Source of the DNA: Glycomyces amatae
GTDB taxonomy: Bacteria; Actinomycetota; Actinomycetes; Mycobacteriales; Micromonosporaceae
Length of the DNA stretch: 47,623 bases
Direction: 5' to 3'
Assembly (NCBI RefSeq): GCF_020991375.1
Contig: NZ_JAJLQZ010000029.1
Location: forward strand, 1 to 47,623
Shown here piece by piece: positions 47,608 to 47,623 of the stretch. Numbering within the stretch: position 1 is the stretch's first letter; each line of letters opens with the position of its first letter. Position numbers and translations under genes: made by a program. The notes under the pieces were generated by a model. It was not told the DNA's origin. It did not search any database and saw only the letters and a program-made list of their open reading frames with translations.

Positions 47608-47623
47608 GGCGACCGCGCAGGCG

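Noticed and set aside
1..47623. CRISPR array or intact insertion sequence
   Set aside because: No regular short repeats with spacers and no transposase or integrase gene is visible.

Overview
The window comes from a very GC-rich actinomycete. Evidence includes a WhiB1-type protein with Cys spacing 9/37/40/46, a PdtaS-type sensor kinase, DUF397/DUF5753 genes, DUF1707 proteins, a c-di-AMP (ydaO) riboswitch before an NlpC/P60 hydrolase, oligoribonuclease, and many genes that appear to be read from leaderless mRNAs. I cannot name the genus; a Glycomyces- or Micromonospora-like organism would fit but is not proven.

Left part (1-13.4 kb). An accessory block (DUF222/HNH gene, 76-bp tandem repeats, a small orphan gene, and an XRE/DUF5753 regulator with two tandem DUF397 genes) lies directly before rpsE, where rplR and the rest of the spc operon would be expected. 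Then follow rpsE-rpmD-rplO, a terminator, secY-adk-map, two DUF1707 membrane proteins, tRNA-His(GUG), orn (opposite strand), a primary-like (SigB/HrdA-type) sigma factor with a long leader and a SigR/SigH-like promoter, twin terminators around a 28-bp repeat, and a riboswitch-controlled NlpC/P60 cell-wall hydrolase.

Middle part (13.4-31.3 kb). Mostly accessory or metabolic genes: a spermidine-synthase-like methyltransferase with a MerR regulator, a divergent heparinase II/III-like enzyme, a SulP transporter, two small membrane proteins, a GNAT enzyme, fdxA-dapC, a secreted protein made of two repeats, a 1008-aa ATPase regulator, a DrrAB-type ABC exporter, a YefM-YoeB toxin-antitoxin pair whose toxin carries two 1-bp lesions, and a CtpE-type calcium P-type ATPase.

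Right part (31.3-47.6 kb). A short, archaeal/Thermus-type proS precedes the conserved translation and secretion cluster rpsP-khpA-rimM-trmD-rplS-lepB-lepB-rnhB-DUF2469. Then come pdtaS, a cysteine-rich leader peptide with a sulfite-assimilation operon (sir, a small zinc-ribbon protein, cysH, a CbiX-type chelatase), a degenerate tRNA-His-like sequence, a membrane protein, a diacylglycerol-kinase-like gene, a long regulatory region with a perfect CRP-type palindrome, whiB1, dispersed repeats, and an RsbW-like anti-sigma factor.

The genes work together in blocks: ribosome and secretion housekeeping (two ribosomal-protein clusters), envelope maintenance (NlpC, DUF1707, LepB, SulP, CtpE) and redox/sulfur assimilation with its regulators (leader peptide, WhiB1, PdtaS). 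The strongest leads are the broken spc operon with its XRE/DUF397 module, the double lesion in yoeB, the CRP-like palindrome upstream of whiB1, and the tRNA-His-like relic.
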